In this document: positions 37,462-45,264 of the stretch, in pieces
Layout: every line of letters begins with the position of its first letter
How positions within the stretch are numbered: the first letter of the stretch is position 1
NCBI RefSeq assembly: GCF_022953055.1
Contig: NZ_JALJEJ010000006.1
Coordinates: 124,001 to 188,000, forward strand
Length of the DNA: 64,000 nucleotides
Direction: 5' to 3'
Source of the DNA: Mucilaginibacter straminoryzae
GTDB taxonomy: Bacteria > Bacteroidota > Bacteroidia > Sphingobacteriales > Sphingobacteriaceae
The notes under the pieces: generated by a model
The model's database searches: none
Told to the model about the DNA's origin: nothing
Seen by the model: only the letters and a program-made list of their open reading frames with translations
Made by a program: the position numbers and the translations under genes

Positions 37462-38658
37462 AACATTCACATCCTGTTCTTTCTGTACAGGTCAAAGACA
37501 AACGAAAAAGGCACAATGCCCATCTTCTGCAGGCTTACATTAAATGGTAAACGTAAGCAATTCTCAACAGGCTTCTTTCTTAAAGAGTCCAACTGGAACG
37601 GACAAACACAACGTTATCGCGGCACCTCTGTCGATGCTCAACATGTTAACTCCGGGCTTGAATCTATCCGTGTTCAACTTATAAAGGCTTATAACGCAAT
37701 CGCTAAGGAAGGTTCAGTCTTTACTGTAGAGCAAGTATATAATCGCTTTGCAGAGAAGGACAAAGAGTACAAAACACTGCTGCAGGCCTTCGAATATCAC
37801 AACGAGAAGATGAAAGAGTTGGTAGGGAAGGATTACGTTAAAGCGACCTATGACAAATTTGTAGTAATACAAAACCACGTAGAAGAGTTTATTAAGTGCG
37901 AATATAAGCTTAGTGATTATCCCCTGTCAGAAATCAAACTAAAGTTCCTGCACGACCTGGACCACTACCTCAAAGTCACCAAACGCCATAACCAGAATAC
38001 GATCAATAAAGTTATTGAGCGGGTTAAGAAAGTTATGAAGATAGCTGTAGGTAATGGGTGGATTGTATCAGACCCGTTCGTGCTTTATCAAAAGAAGAAG
38101 TATGTTAAAGAGGTAGTGTTCTTAAGTAGCATCGAGTTGAAGAAGCTTGAGACACATAAGTTCGCACAAGACCGCTTAGAAGCGGTTCGTGACTGCTTTA
38201 TTTTTTCTTGCTACACGGGGCTAGCTTATAATGAAGCTTCTCAACTTAGTACGGATCATTTGCAGTTAGACGATAACGGATTGCTTTGGATTGAAATGAT
38301 AAGACAAAAGACACAAAGACCAGTATCCGTACCCGTATTACCAAAAGCAATGAAGGTACTTAAGAAATATGGCTATCCTGGCAAAGAAGGTTTGCTATTG
38401 CCCGTTATCTCAAACCAGAAAATGAACAGCTATCTTAAAGAGGTGGCTGAAGTAGTTGGAATAGGTAAACATCTTACACATCATATTGCGCGTAAGACCT
38501 TTGCATCAACCGTGCTACTTAATAATGATATACCGGTTGAGATAGTATCGTTTCTGCTAGGGCATAGTAAAACGACCACAACTGAGCAGCACTACGCCAA
38601 AGTGGTCAAGGACTCTGTTATAAGGCATGTCAGGAACTTAAATAAGAGACTAAAATAG
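37453..38658 (+). CDS. Tyrosine recombinase/integrase
   Basis: 401 residues from GTG 37453 (starts MVHNIHILFFLYRSK, like many Bacteroidota integrases). It has an arm-binding N-terminal domain, a SAM-like core-binding domain (about 105-200) and a catalytic domain. Visible catalytic-box residues are HHIARKTFA (H-x-x-R), LGHSKTTTTEQHYAKV with the His and the nucleophile Tyr. The first Arg box reads YTGLAYNEA, where the Arg is replaced as in many relatives. It presumably inserts the island at the tRNA 3' end. Confidence 0.93.
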   Translation: MVHNIHILFFLYRSKTNEKGTMPIFCRLTLNGKRKQFSTGFFLKESNWNGQTQRYRGTSVDAQHVNSGLESIRVQLIKAYNAIAKEGSVFTVEQVYNRFAEKDKEYKTLLQAFEYHNEKMKELVGKDYVKATYDKFVVIQNHVEEFIKCEYKLSDYPLSEIKLKFLHDLDHYLKVTKRHNQNTINKVIERVKKVMKIAVGNGWIVSDPFVLYQKKKYVKEVVFLSSIELKKLETHKFAQDRLEAVRDCFIFSCYTGLAYNEASQLSTDHLQLDDNGLLWIEMIRQKTQRPVSVPVLPKAMKVLKKYGYPGKEGLLLPVISNQKMNSYLKEVAEVVGIGKHLTHHIARKTFASTVLLNNDIPVEIVSFLLGHSKTTTTEQHYAKVVKDSVIRHVRNLNKRLK

Positions 38659-38666
38659 TTTATTGA

Positions 38667-38696
38667 GCAGAGTGAAGTCACTCTGCTTTTTTTTAT
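38667..38696 (+). terminator. Terminator after the integrase gene
   Basis: GCAGAGTGA and TCACTCTGC arms followed by eight T, 8 bp after the integrase stop. Confidence 0.88.
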
Positions 38697-38732
38697 TATT
38701 ACTCGATTACGCTTAAATAATTCTCAGATGTC

Positions 38733-39521
38733 ATGCGAAAACCTAAAATCGACAAGGATAAAAAAGTTTATATAGAATTAGAAATCGTTCCATCTCTGTT
38801 GCTAAAAACCTATGAAATCGATAAAACGCAAGAAAATGTATTTGGCTTTATAAATTCTTATAATAAGTCTGGAAAGACGTTAGTGAATTACTATCCGATA
38901 AGGAAAGATTATTTTGATAACCTTTCAGCAGCAGAAAACTTTATTAGAGGTATTTCCGATATTTTGACTCGGCATATTAAACTAAGGCAGAACATTGATA
39001 TTCATTTAAACCACCTGCTTGTATTTACTACATACTTCAGTGAAAAGTTTATGTCATTGGTTTCGTATAGTTCTGACATTGTCTCATATAATGGTTTAAT
39101 TACAGCTTACAAAGCAATAGTTAGTTCGATTATTAATGTTGAAGAGCTAAAAATCACAGTTAAAATTAAAAACAAGGCTGAACCTATAAAATTATACTTC
39201 AACAACAACTCCAATGGCGCGCCCGATGTGATTAGCAATAAGAAGTCATTGTATCAAACTGCCTTTGAGCCTAACAAGGCTCATCCGGAACAAAACAAAG
39301 CTTTGGGGCTTATGCTATACCAGATGTTCAACTATCTGAAAAATAATAAAGTAGAGTTTAAAAGAATTCTTCACGGGGATCGGGCAGTTTACCTGTTTCT
39401 TTACGATTTTGTAAAATTCTTAGGCGTATACGAGCCGTCAAAAAGAGTTTCAAACGGAATAGAACAAGTTTCCGACGATTGGGAAAAGATTAAATGGCTC
39501 ATAGAGAAATCTTTAGCATAA
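38733..39521 (+). CDS. Hypothetical island protein (262 aa)
   Basis: A basic, Asn/Lys/Tyr-rich 262-residue protein with no recognised motif, no signal and no membrane helix. It lies between the integrase terminator and an operator-like palindrome, so it is probably transcribed alone. AT-rich codon use marks it as part of the acquired island. In similar elements this slot can hold element regulators, but nothing in the sequence shows it. Confidence 0.7.
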   Translation: MRKPKIDKDKKVYIELEIVPSLLLKTYEIDKTQENVFGFINSYNKSGKTLVNYYPIRKDYFDNLSAAENFIRGISDILTRHIKLRQNIDIHLNHLLVFTTYFSEKFMSLVSYSSDIVSYNGLITAYKAIVSSIINVEELKITVKIKNKAEPIKLYFNNNSNGAPDVISNKKSLYQTAFEPNKAHPEQNKALGLMLYQMFNYLKNNKVEFKRILHGDRAVYLFLYDFVKFLGVYEPSKRVSNGIEQVSDDWEKIKWLIEKSLA

Positions 39522-39577
39522 GTTAATAAGTTCTGATTGTTGGACTTTCTAACTCAACTATCGCTTTGAGGGCGTAT

Positions 39578-39610
39578 TAGCTTTGTAAAAAGACAGAGTA
39601 GGCCTACTCT
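39578..39610 (+). promoter_or_regulatory. Candidate promoter with a perfect 16-bp palindrome
   Basis: TAGCTTTG (39578-39585) fits the -7 box. Ten bases on, AGAGTAGGCCTACTCT (39595-39610) is a perfect palindrome, 13 bp before the next ATG at 39624. Position at the expected transcript start suggests an operator for a dimeric repressor, or an RNA hairpin. Confidence 0.5.
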
Positions 39611-39623
39611 CCATAAAGAAAAA

Positions 39624-40046
39624 ATGGAAAATAATTTATTTACAAAGCTATTTAGTGACCTCCAGGAGGCTGCTAAAGAATCGAAACAGGAAATCTTTTT
39701 TACTGAGGATAATACCCAAGGCTATTTTTCAAAGTCTGACTTTGCTGATTTCCTTTTAAAAGCAAAAGGACTAGGTAAAATTAACCATTTGAAGCAATTT
39801 TTTGACAACATAAGTGTGGGAAGAACTTTGGCGAATTTTCCAAAGCTGGAAGAGGAAAATGGTAATCCTTTTAGTTGGTGTACGTTTAAATCCGGTAGGG
39901 TAAAACAGTCGTTGAACGTATATGCGGACGGCCGCATGTTTGATTTCATCAAAGACTATGCAGATGGAAAATTCAAATTTCCATTCACTCTTGAAACCCT
40001 TATAGAACAGGCGGACGAAACAAAGGCAGAACCTATGGAAGAATAA
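39624..40046 (+). CDS. Hypothetical island protein (140 aa)
   Basis: 140 residues, mixed charge, acidic C-terminus (ETKAEPMEE). No recognised domain, signal or helix-turn-helix. It follows the palindromic operator-like site closely and may be the first gene of a unit running to 42591. Confidence 0.65.
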   Translation: MENNLFTKLFSDLQEAAKESKQEIFFTEDNTQGYFSKSDFADFLLKAKGLGKINHLKQFFDNISVGRTLANFPKLEEENGNPFSWCTFKSGRVKQSLNVYADGRMFDFIKDYADGKFKFPFTLETLIEQADETKAEPMEE

Positions 40047-40129
40047 TCAATTGTCTTTTATTAAAAAAGGTAACAACTAACAGGTTAATGGGAAGCTATT
40101 GCCTAAAAAATTTAATTAAACAAAATGTT

Positions 40130-40672
40130 ATGATTGAAAACACAAGCGAAGCCGCGTCTAATATCCCACCGTCAGAGATTGGGGGAAAAAATAACGGAGA
40201 TAATAACTTATTACTTACCCGCCCTTATAACGCTCTTTTAGCGGCAGTGAGTGACGAAACCGATAGCTTTTATAAATTTTTACATAGCGGTAATCTTAAA
40301 GAGCGCAATGAACGAGTTTGGATAACGGTTGAGCAATTTTTTGTGAAATACCAAAACCCAAAAAAGTTTGTAGATCATTTTACTACAAGAGAAGGGAACG
40401 ATGTTTTGGCATTTAGGTCTTTAATATCCTTTATGTACCGGAATGTTCTTTTGGAAGATTATGTAGTCAAATATTATGATGATAATGATGAAAACCACTT
40501 CATTTCAGCTAGCGGGCGGGAAAATTCATACGAACTCGACTTTAACTTTCCGGGGCTCTCGATATTTATATCAGATTACTGTAATTGCAAAATTGATATA
40601 GATTTCACGGCTCAAGAGTTGATTGAGGAGGCTATAAATCAGGTTACAAAGTTTGACACTGCAAATTTATAA
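40130..40672 (+). CDS. Hypothetical island protein (about 180 aa)
   Basis: The frame is open from ATG 40088; I prefer ATG 40130 (MIENTSEAASN) because the upstream 14 codons look like leader sequence, but this is not certain. The product is acidic with many Asp/Asn/Tyr and no recognised domain. A GGAGGAGGCTT...AAGCTTCCTCC hairpin follows the stop. Confidence 0.6.
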   Translation: MIENTSEAASNIPPSEIGGKNNGDNNLLLTRPYNALLAAVSDETDSFYKFLHSGNLKERNERVWITVEQFFVKYQNPKKFVDHFTTREGNDVLAFRSLISFMYRNVLLEDYVVKYYDDNDENHFISASGRENSYELDFNFPGLSIFISDYCNCKIDIDFTAQELIEEAINQVTKFDTANL

Positions 40673-40679
40673 TTTAAAC

Positions 40680-40703
40680 GGAGGAGGCTTAAAGCTTCCT
40701 CCA
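40680..40703 (+). terminator. Hairpin after the 40.1-40.7 kb gene
   Basis: An 11-bp stem, GGAGGAGGCTT with AAGCTTCCTCC (one G:T pair), very short loop, then ATATTTAAT without a strong T-run. It may be an attenuator or weak terminator ahead of the helicase-like gene. Confidence 0.45.
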
Positions 40704-40737
40704 TATTTAATGAGGTAATAATAATTCTTATTACGGC

Positions 40738-42591
40738 ATGTTTCAACAAACTAAAGATAACACCATATACATAGGGGCTAAGCAGTATTTGAAAGATATT
40801 GTGAAATCCATTCCCTCGAATGTTATTGTTTTTAAAAAATTGCCTGGCTTAGGGGCTACATCTGGAGAAATTGAGAATAAAACTAGAAACAGTATAATTA
40901 TAGAGCCTAACGTTCCTGTTATCGTAGGGAAATGTAAGAAGTATAACGGAGGGAAAGCCATTAAACTGTTAGGCGTTTATGAGGGAAAAACAGAAGAGCA
41001 GATATTAGATTATTTAAATTCGAAAGTAAAAGTCAAAAAAATTATAGTTACTCCTGAATCTTTTCGCAGAGTTAAAGACGCAATTAATAGTGTTGATGGC
41101 TACAATCTTTATAGTGACTTTTTCCTTCTCTTTGACGAGTGTGAGCGCACTATTCAGGATGTAAGCTACCGAGCAGATATTGTTCTCCCAATAAATGATT
41201 TCTTTAAATTTAAAAATAAGGCCTTTATTTCAGCTACTCCTATAATGCCGAGTGACCCTCGTTTTAAAAAGGAGAAATTCAGGACGCTTTTTATAGAACC
41301 AAATTTTAAGTATAAGGAAACATTAAAACTGGTAAGTACTAACAACGTATTTCTCTCCTTCAAACAATTTCTGAAAAAAAATCCTCGCGAAAAGTATTTT
41401 ATATTTTTTAAGTCTACCGATTCCATTGGTCAATTTATCAGGGCATTTGACATTCAGCAGGAAAGTGCAGTTTTCTGTGCCAAAGAAAGTAAGCAAAAAT
41501 TAAAAGCAAACGGTTTTAGTTTTGTTCATACCTCCTTAGAACCGTTCAAAAAATATAACTTCTTCACTGGAAGATTTTTTTCTGCTGTTGATATAGAATA
41601 CGAGGACTATAAATGCAATCCGACGATTATCATGTTAACAGACTTGGTTTTTGCGCCCCATTCTATAATTGACCCTCTGACTGAATCTATACAGATAGCT
41701 GGGAGATTCCGACGTCCAAAAGATGAGAATATAACGTTGAAAAAGGAAATTGTTCATATAACTAACTATGATCCGGTTTTGCAATCGATGACTCGTAAAG
41801 AGGCTATACAATACGTAAATGAAAGGTTTCTCATCTATGAGTATTTGAACGTTTATCTAACAGCAGCAACCAAACAAGGAACGATAGATGCTTTAAAAGA
41901 AATGCTTGACAGATCTGAATACAAACGATATATAAATCCTGACGGTTCAAGAAATTACTTTATGCAGGATAACATTATTCATCAATACCAAACTAATGCA
42001 TTTTATCATAATAGCAAAAACCTCAAAGCAGCTTATCAAGGAACATCGTTCTTCAATATAGATGACAGAATAGACGAATTTAAGTTCTCCGATAAAGACC
42101 GCAAAGCAAGTGGTCAGCATGCTCCCTTAAAATCTGTATTTGAAATTGTAGTTCCAATTTTACATGAAATAAACAAGCCAGGATATAATATCTTTAAAAG
42201 AATCAACCAAATGGATTTTTTGGAGGCTGAATATCCGAAAGCCGTCTCTGCTTACAGACTACTTGGGTATGAAAGGATTAAAGAGCTGAACTTCAATTAT
42301 TCAAAGGTAAAGACAGCGATAAAGCAAAAGGAGGATATTGAGTCCGCGTTTGGTTTAGTGGATTTTATTGATAAGAACTTTAAAGTTGGCGAGGAACTTT
42401 CATCAAGTCAAATTTGTGGCCGGATCGCAAATGGTATAAAGCAAAATAAATTGTACAACTTGAAACCCAATGTTCATCTTTTACAAAAGTACTGCAAGCT
42501 TAGTAATCGATTTTCATTAGGCAGAAAGCATGGAGGGAAAGAGGTAAAAGGTTACCGAATATTAGAAATCTACCATAATGTAAAACAGTAA
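40738..42591 (+). CDS. SF2 helicase-like protein without a P-loop lysine
   Basis: 617 residues. The N-terminus has a Walker A-like turn PGLGATSG (36-43) in which the usual GK[ST] is missing. Later come a DExx-like box LLFDECER (near 132), an SAT motif FISATPIM (near 163) and an arginine-finger-like motif VI QIAGRFRRP (near 319). This order is that of superfamily 2 helicases. The C-terminal half is unrecognised. Lack of the lysine may mean degenerate ATPase activity or a divergent loop. It could be the replication or maintenance protein of the element. Confidence 0.6.
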   Translation: MFQQTKDNTIYIGAKQYLKDIVKSIPSNVIVFKKLPGLGATSGEIENKTRNSIIIEPNVPVIVGKCKKYNGGKAIKLLGVYEGKTEEQILDYLNSKVKVKKIIVTPESFRRVKDAINSVDGYNLYSDFFLLFDECERTIQDVSYRADIVLPINDFFKFKNKAFISATPIMPSDPRFKKEKFRTLFIEPNFKYKETLKLVSTNNVFLSFKQFLKKNPREKYFIFFKSTDSIGQFIRAFDIQQESAVFCAKESKQKLKANGFSFVHTSLEPFKKYNFFTGRFFSAVDIEYEDYKCNPTIIMLTDLVFAPHSIIDPLTESIQIAGRFRRPKDENITLKKEIVHITNYDPVLQSMTRKEAIQYVNERFLIYEYLNVYLTAATKQGTIDALKEMLDRSEYKRYINPDGSRNYFMQDNIIHQYQTNAFYHNSKNLKAAYQGTSFFNIDDRIDEFKFSDKDRKASGQHAPLKSVFEIVVPILHEINKPGYNIFKRINQMDFLEAEYPKAVSAYRLLGYERIKELNFNYSKVKTAIKQKEDIESAFGLVDFIDKNFKVGEELSSSQICGRIANGIKQNKLYNLKPNVHLLQKYCKLSNRFSLGRKHGGKEVKGYRILEIYHNVKQ

Positions 42592-42965
42592 CTGTAGTGA
42601 GACACTTTTGAGAATTTGGGTGTTTTATACCCCCCTTATTTAATCTGTCGCAAGTAATTTAGCGAGGGCCAACGTACATTAGGATAATTTATTTGAACTC
42701 CGAGCACTTACCTAGGTACCGATATCACCCCCGGCCTGCCTTTCGAACTTTAAAGAAAATATATCAAGCAAACGCTGCGATAGTCTTTCCCAAATCCAAA
42801 ACTCAACTTTTCAGCATTCGATTTATAAGGTCTATGTAAGCTCTATCACTCATGCCCGAAGCTGATAAGTTACAAGTTTAATTAGCACTAAAGCTGCTAT
42901 AGCAACATAGCTCGATATAACACCTATAGGCGAAACCAATAAGAACTAGCAAGCCAAGAAGTAAA
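42592..42965. other. 374-bp spacer without a visible gene
   Basis: No ORF of coding character and no strong hairpin. Composition is less AT-rich than the flanking genes. Nothing further is seen. Confidence 0.5.
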
Positions 42966-43439
42966 ATGAGATCAGAACAAGCATTCACAAATCAGAACAA
43001 CCCTGAGAAGCAACCCTTCAAGAAGAGATGGATTGCAGGACTTAGAAGAGCCGAAAGCATTCATCAGAACACGTTAAATGGGTCGGTAAGCTATTGTTAC
43101 AGGGACATCTTAACTAAAGCAAAGCAACTTCTAAAAGAACATGAGCATCTGGTGTTTGAGAAGGACTTCCGTTATGACAACAATGATAACGCATTCATTC
43201 TACATGCCTTTATAAGCAGCACCTTATACTTCATACTTGAGTGTGAACTCTGTTATGATTATAAGGTCGACTATGCTTTTAACAACTGTCCCGTAGAAGC
43301 GGAGATAAGAAAGCTGTTGCAGGTTTACCCTATAAACGAAAGAGCGAATGAAGTAAAGCTTAGACCCGATTTCAACACCTTCTATCATAACACGCTCAGG
43401 TATCAGCCCTCACAGTACATCTATTCTTTAAAGGCCTAG
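42966..43439 (+). CDS. Hypothetical island protein, paralog 1
   Basis: 157 residues, basic N-terminus (KKRWIAGLRRAES). The segment SYCYRDILTKAKQLLKEHEHLVFE through LHAFISSTLYFILE resembles the next gene product (AYYAILKAAKALLATLEEE through LHEFLSPLIYLRLE), so the two are diverged paralogs. Function unknown. A terminator separates them. Confidence 0.6.
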   Translation: MRSEQAFTNQNNPEKQPFKKRWIAGLRRAESIHQNTLNGSVSYCYRDILTKAKQLLKEHEHLVFEKDFRYDNNDNAFILHAFISSTLYFILECELCYDYKVDYAFNNCPVEAEIRKLLQVYPINERANEVKLRPDFNTFYHNTLRYQPSQYIYSLKA

Positions 43440-43461
43440 TCAGCTTATATAACAACATTCA

Positions 43462-43491
43462 AAAGCTTGGTGTCTCACACCAGGCTTTTTT
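43462..43491 (+). terminator. Terminator between the two paralogs
   Basis: AAGCTTGGTGT and ACACCAGGCTT arms around CTC, followed by TTTT. It lies inside the upstream extension of the next frame, which supports a start at 43521 for that gene. Confidence 0.8.
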
Positions 43492-43520
43492 CATTTACTA
43501 ACCTTTCATCCTTACATATT

Positions 43521-44021
43521 ATGAACAACAGAAAACTAATAACATCGCAAAAGCTAACGAAACGGAATCAAGCTATCACTACAGCTTACTATGCTATTTT
43601 AAAGGCTGCTAAAGCCCTGCTCGCTACTTTAGAGGAAGAGCGATTGCGTTACACGCTGACAAGAGTAGACAAACACAAGGACACGAAAGCGATCATCCTG
43701 CATGAGTTTTTGTCACCACTCATTTACCTGCGCTTAGAATTGCACCAGAACGATGAATTCAGCATACACTATGGCTATGAACTTTCCCCGGTCTTTGGCC
43801 CTTATTATCATATCACTGCTGCTTTTATCCGCCTGGTTTATAAGCTGACTATGGCAAGCAATACCACAATTAACATCGAAGAGGCCGTCAGAACGGATTG
43901 GATAGTTGACAACTGTAGTGAAGCCTATGAATACTTAGAGCAGCGTAACAAGCACCACCAGTTTAAGCTTATAAAATATAGGGTAAGGCCAGTGAGAAGA
44001 AAGTTAAGACGAGTTGCTTAA
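43521..44021 (+). CDS. Hypothetical island protein, paralog 2
   Basis: 166 residues from ATG 43521 (MNNRKLITSQK). An earlier in-frame start would read through a terminator hairpin. Very basic C-terminus (RVRPVRRKLRRVA). Similar to the 42966-43439 product in its middle. An AAGTTAAG...CTTAACTT hairpin (44001-44024) overlaps the stop and may end transcription. Confidence 0.6.
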   Translation: MNNRKLITSQKLTKRNQAITTAYYAILKAAKALLATLEEERLRYTLTRVDKHKDTKAIILHEFLSPLIYLRLELHQNDEFSIHYGYELSPVFGPYYHITAAFIRLVYKLTMASNTTINIEEAVRTDWIVDNCSEAYEYLEQRNKHHQFKLIKYRVRPVRRKLRRVA

Positions 44022-44127
44022 CTTTTGTTGACTACTTACTACCTTTACATTAAAACAAGGAGGACATACACAGACAGTACATTACCCAATCATATAGATA
44101 AGACATAAGCGTTTGCTATAGACTTGT

Positions 44128-44264
44128 AACTGGAACCTAGGAAATTCAAAGTGGAAACAAGACTGATAGTGTTAACGCCCAACGCGAAAGCGTCTGGGCC
44201 TAACCTGTCTGTTCCACACTCTCCTAGGGGTCCAGTTCAGATATGGCGAAAGTCCAGGCGCTTT
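44128..44264 (+). ncRNA. Candidate structured RNA
   Basis: Non-coding stretch with nested pairing. AACTGGAACCTAGGA (44128) pairs with TCCTAGGGGTCCAGTT (44222). GTGGAA (44151) pairs with TTCCAC (44212). Inside, a 9-bp stem (44177-44185 with 44190-44199, one bulge) is capped by a GAAA tetraloop, and a second GAAA-capped hairpin is at 44244-44256. In addition, 44185-44199 can pair over 15 bp (two G:U) with 44250-44264, which would break the first fold. Strand is uncertain, chosen because all neighbours are on plus. A GTG-initiated 77-codon frame across it looks spurious. Confidence 0.45.
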
Positions 44265-44322
44265 CGTGCATTACAACATACCGTGAAGGACTGCCCGGTA
44301 ATATTAACCCAACCCTCACAAC

Positions 44323-44598
44323 ATGAGAAAATTAGCTATCCTATCGCTCGTAACGCTGATGCTTGCTTTTACAAGCTGCGTTAGTGTTCGTTATCAAATC
44401 GGACAAACGTCACAAGAATTCTTTGCCATGAACAAACACCATCTTGGACAATTCAGAATGATTAAGGAATCACAGGAATGGTCAGTGTACAGAACTAATA
44501 CTGATGAGCCCTACTATTTCTACTTCCATTATGGTAAACTCTATCAAGTAGACCGAGGCGCAAGGGCTTCAGACATTGTAATTGAACATCGCTATTAA
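44323..44598 (+). CDS. Small putative lipoprotein (91 aa)
   Basis: A signal peptide with lipobox AFTSC near residue 19, then a 70-residue mature part of unknown fold rich in Tyr and His. Eighteen bases separate it from the next exported protein, so the two likely form a small operon directly after the candidate structured RNA. Confidence 0.65.
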   Translation: MRKLAILSLVTLMLAFTSCVSVRYQIGQTSQEFFAMNKHHLGQFRMIKESQEWSVYRTNTDEPYYFYFHYGKLYQVDRGARASDIVIEHRY

Positions 44599-44615
44599 CC
44601 GCTTATCACTACGTT

Positions 44616-45140
44616 ATGTTAAACAAATACGGATTATTACTGTTGCTCTGCCTGGCCACCAGAATCTCATTCTCTCAGAATATTTCCCCCACTGATTTAA
44701 TACAGTTGCATAAAGCGTGGCAAATGAATGACCCTCACGCTGACAAGTTGGTCTATGACTACTTGATGAGTGTCGATAAGAATTGGAGGTTAAGAGAAAG
44801 ACCTACCATTGACGAGAAAGGCTTTACGGCTATTTATGGTTACACTAAAGATCAGCGTCAATGGTATAAGCCAGAAGAATGTATTCTGATGGTTTCGCTT
44901 GATGTTGGCCCTCCTGCTTCAAAGGGAATTCTTTACGGGTTTACAGATCCTGACACCTGGAATCAGTATAAGAAGCAGATGATAACAATGGAAGCTACGA
45001 AACTTGGCGCTGGAAGTGCTAATGGTGGGCAACAAACAACATATACGATAAACGATATTGCCTTTACTCTCACCGAATTTCCTCCTGGTATAAACGGGCC
45101 TGACAGATGTTATCAGGTTAGCATACTGAAGAGTAAATAG
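44616..45140 (+). CDS. Hypothetical exported protein (174 aa)
   Basis: An N-terminal signal peptide (MLNKYGLLLLLCLATRISFS, cleavage near residue 21) and a mature domain of about 150 residues, no recognised motif. Co-transcribed with the lipoprotein before it. A hairpin terminator follows. Confidence 0.65.
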   Translation: MLNKYGLLLLLCLATRISFSQNISPTDLIQLHKAWQMNDPHADKLVYDYLMSVDKNWRLRERPTIDEKGFTAIYGYTKDQRQWYKPEECILMVSLDVGPPASKGILYGFTDPDTWNQYKKQMITMEATKLGAGSANGGQQTTYTINDIAFTLTEFPPGINGPDRCYQVSILKSK

Positions 45141-45144
45141 AGCT

Positions 45145-45209
45145 GATTGCCTTTATCAAGAGCTTGCTTACGCAGGCTCTTTTGATTGCCATATGTGATA
45201 AAGGCAATC
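45145..45209 (+). terminator. Terminator nested in a 14-bp perfect inverted repeat
   Basis: GATTGCCTTTATCA (45145-45158) and TGATAAAGGCAATC (45196-45209) are exact inverted copies. Inside them AAGAGCTTGC, loop, GCAGGCTCTTTT forms a terminator. The outer repeat could also be a binding site upstream of the ApeA-like gene. Confidence 0.7.
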
Positions 45210-45264
45210 TGTTGTTAATGTGTGTGAATTGTTTTTCTTTAATTAGAATAACAATCTTAGCACA

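Noticed and set aside
44040..44320. Retron-type RNA
   Set aside because: The folded RNA has paired ends, but no reverse transcriptase gene is present within the island.
44151..44384. 77-codon plus-strand ORF starting with GTG
   Set aside because: It crosses the strongly paired segment, has no normal protein character, and overlaps the start of a good lipoprotein gene out of frame.
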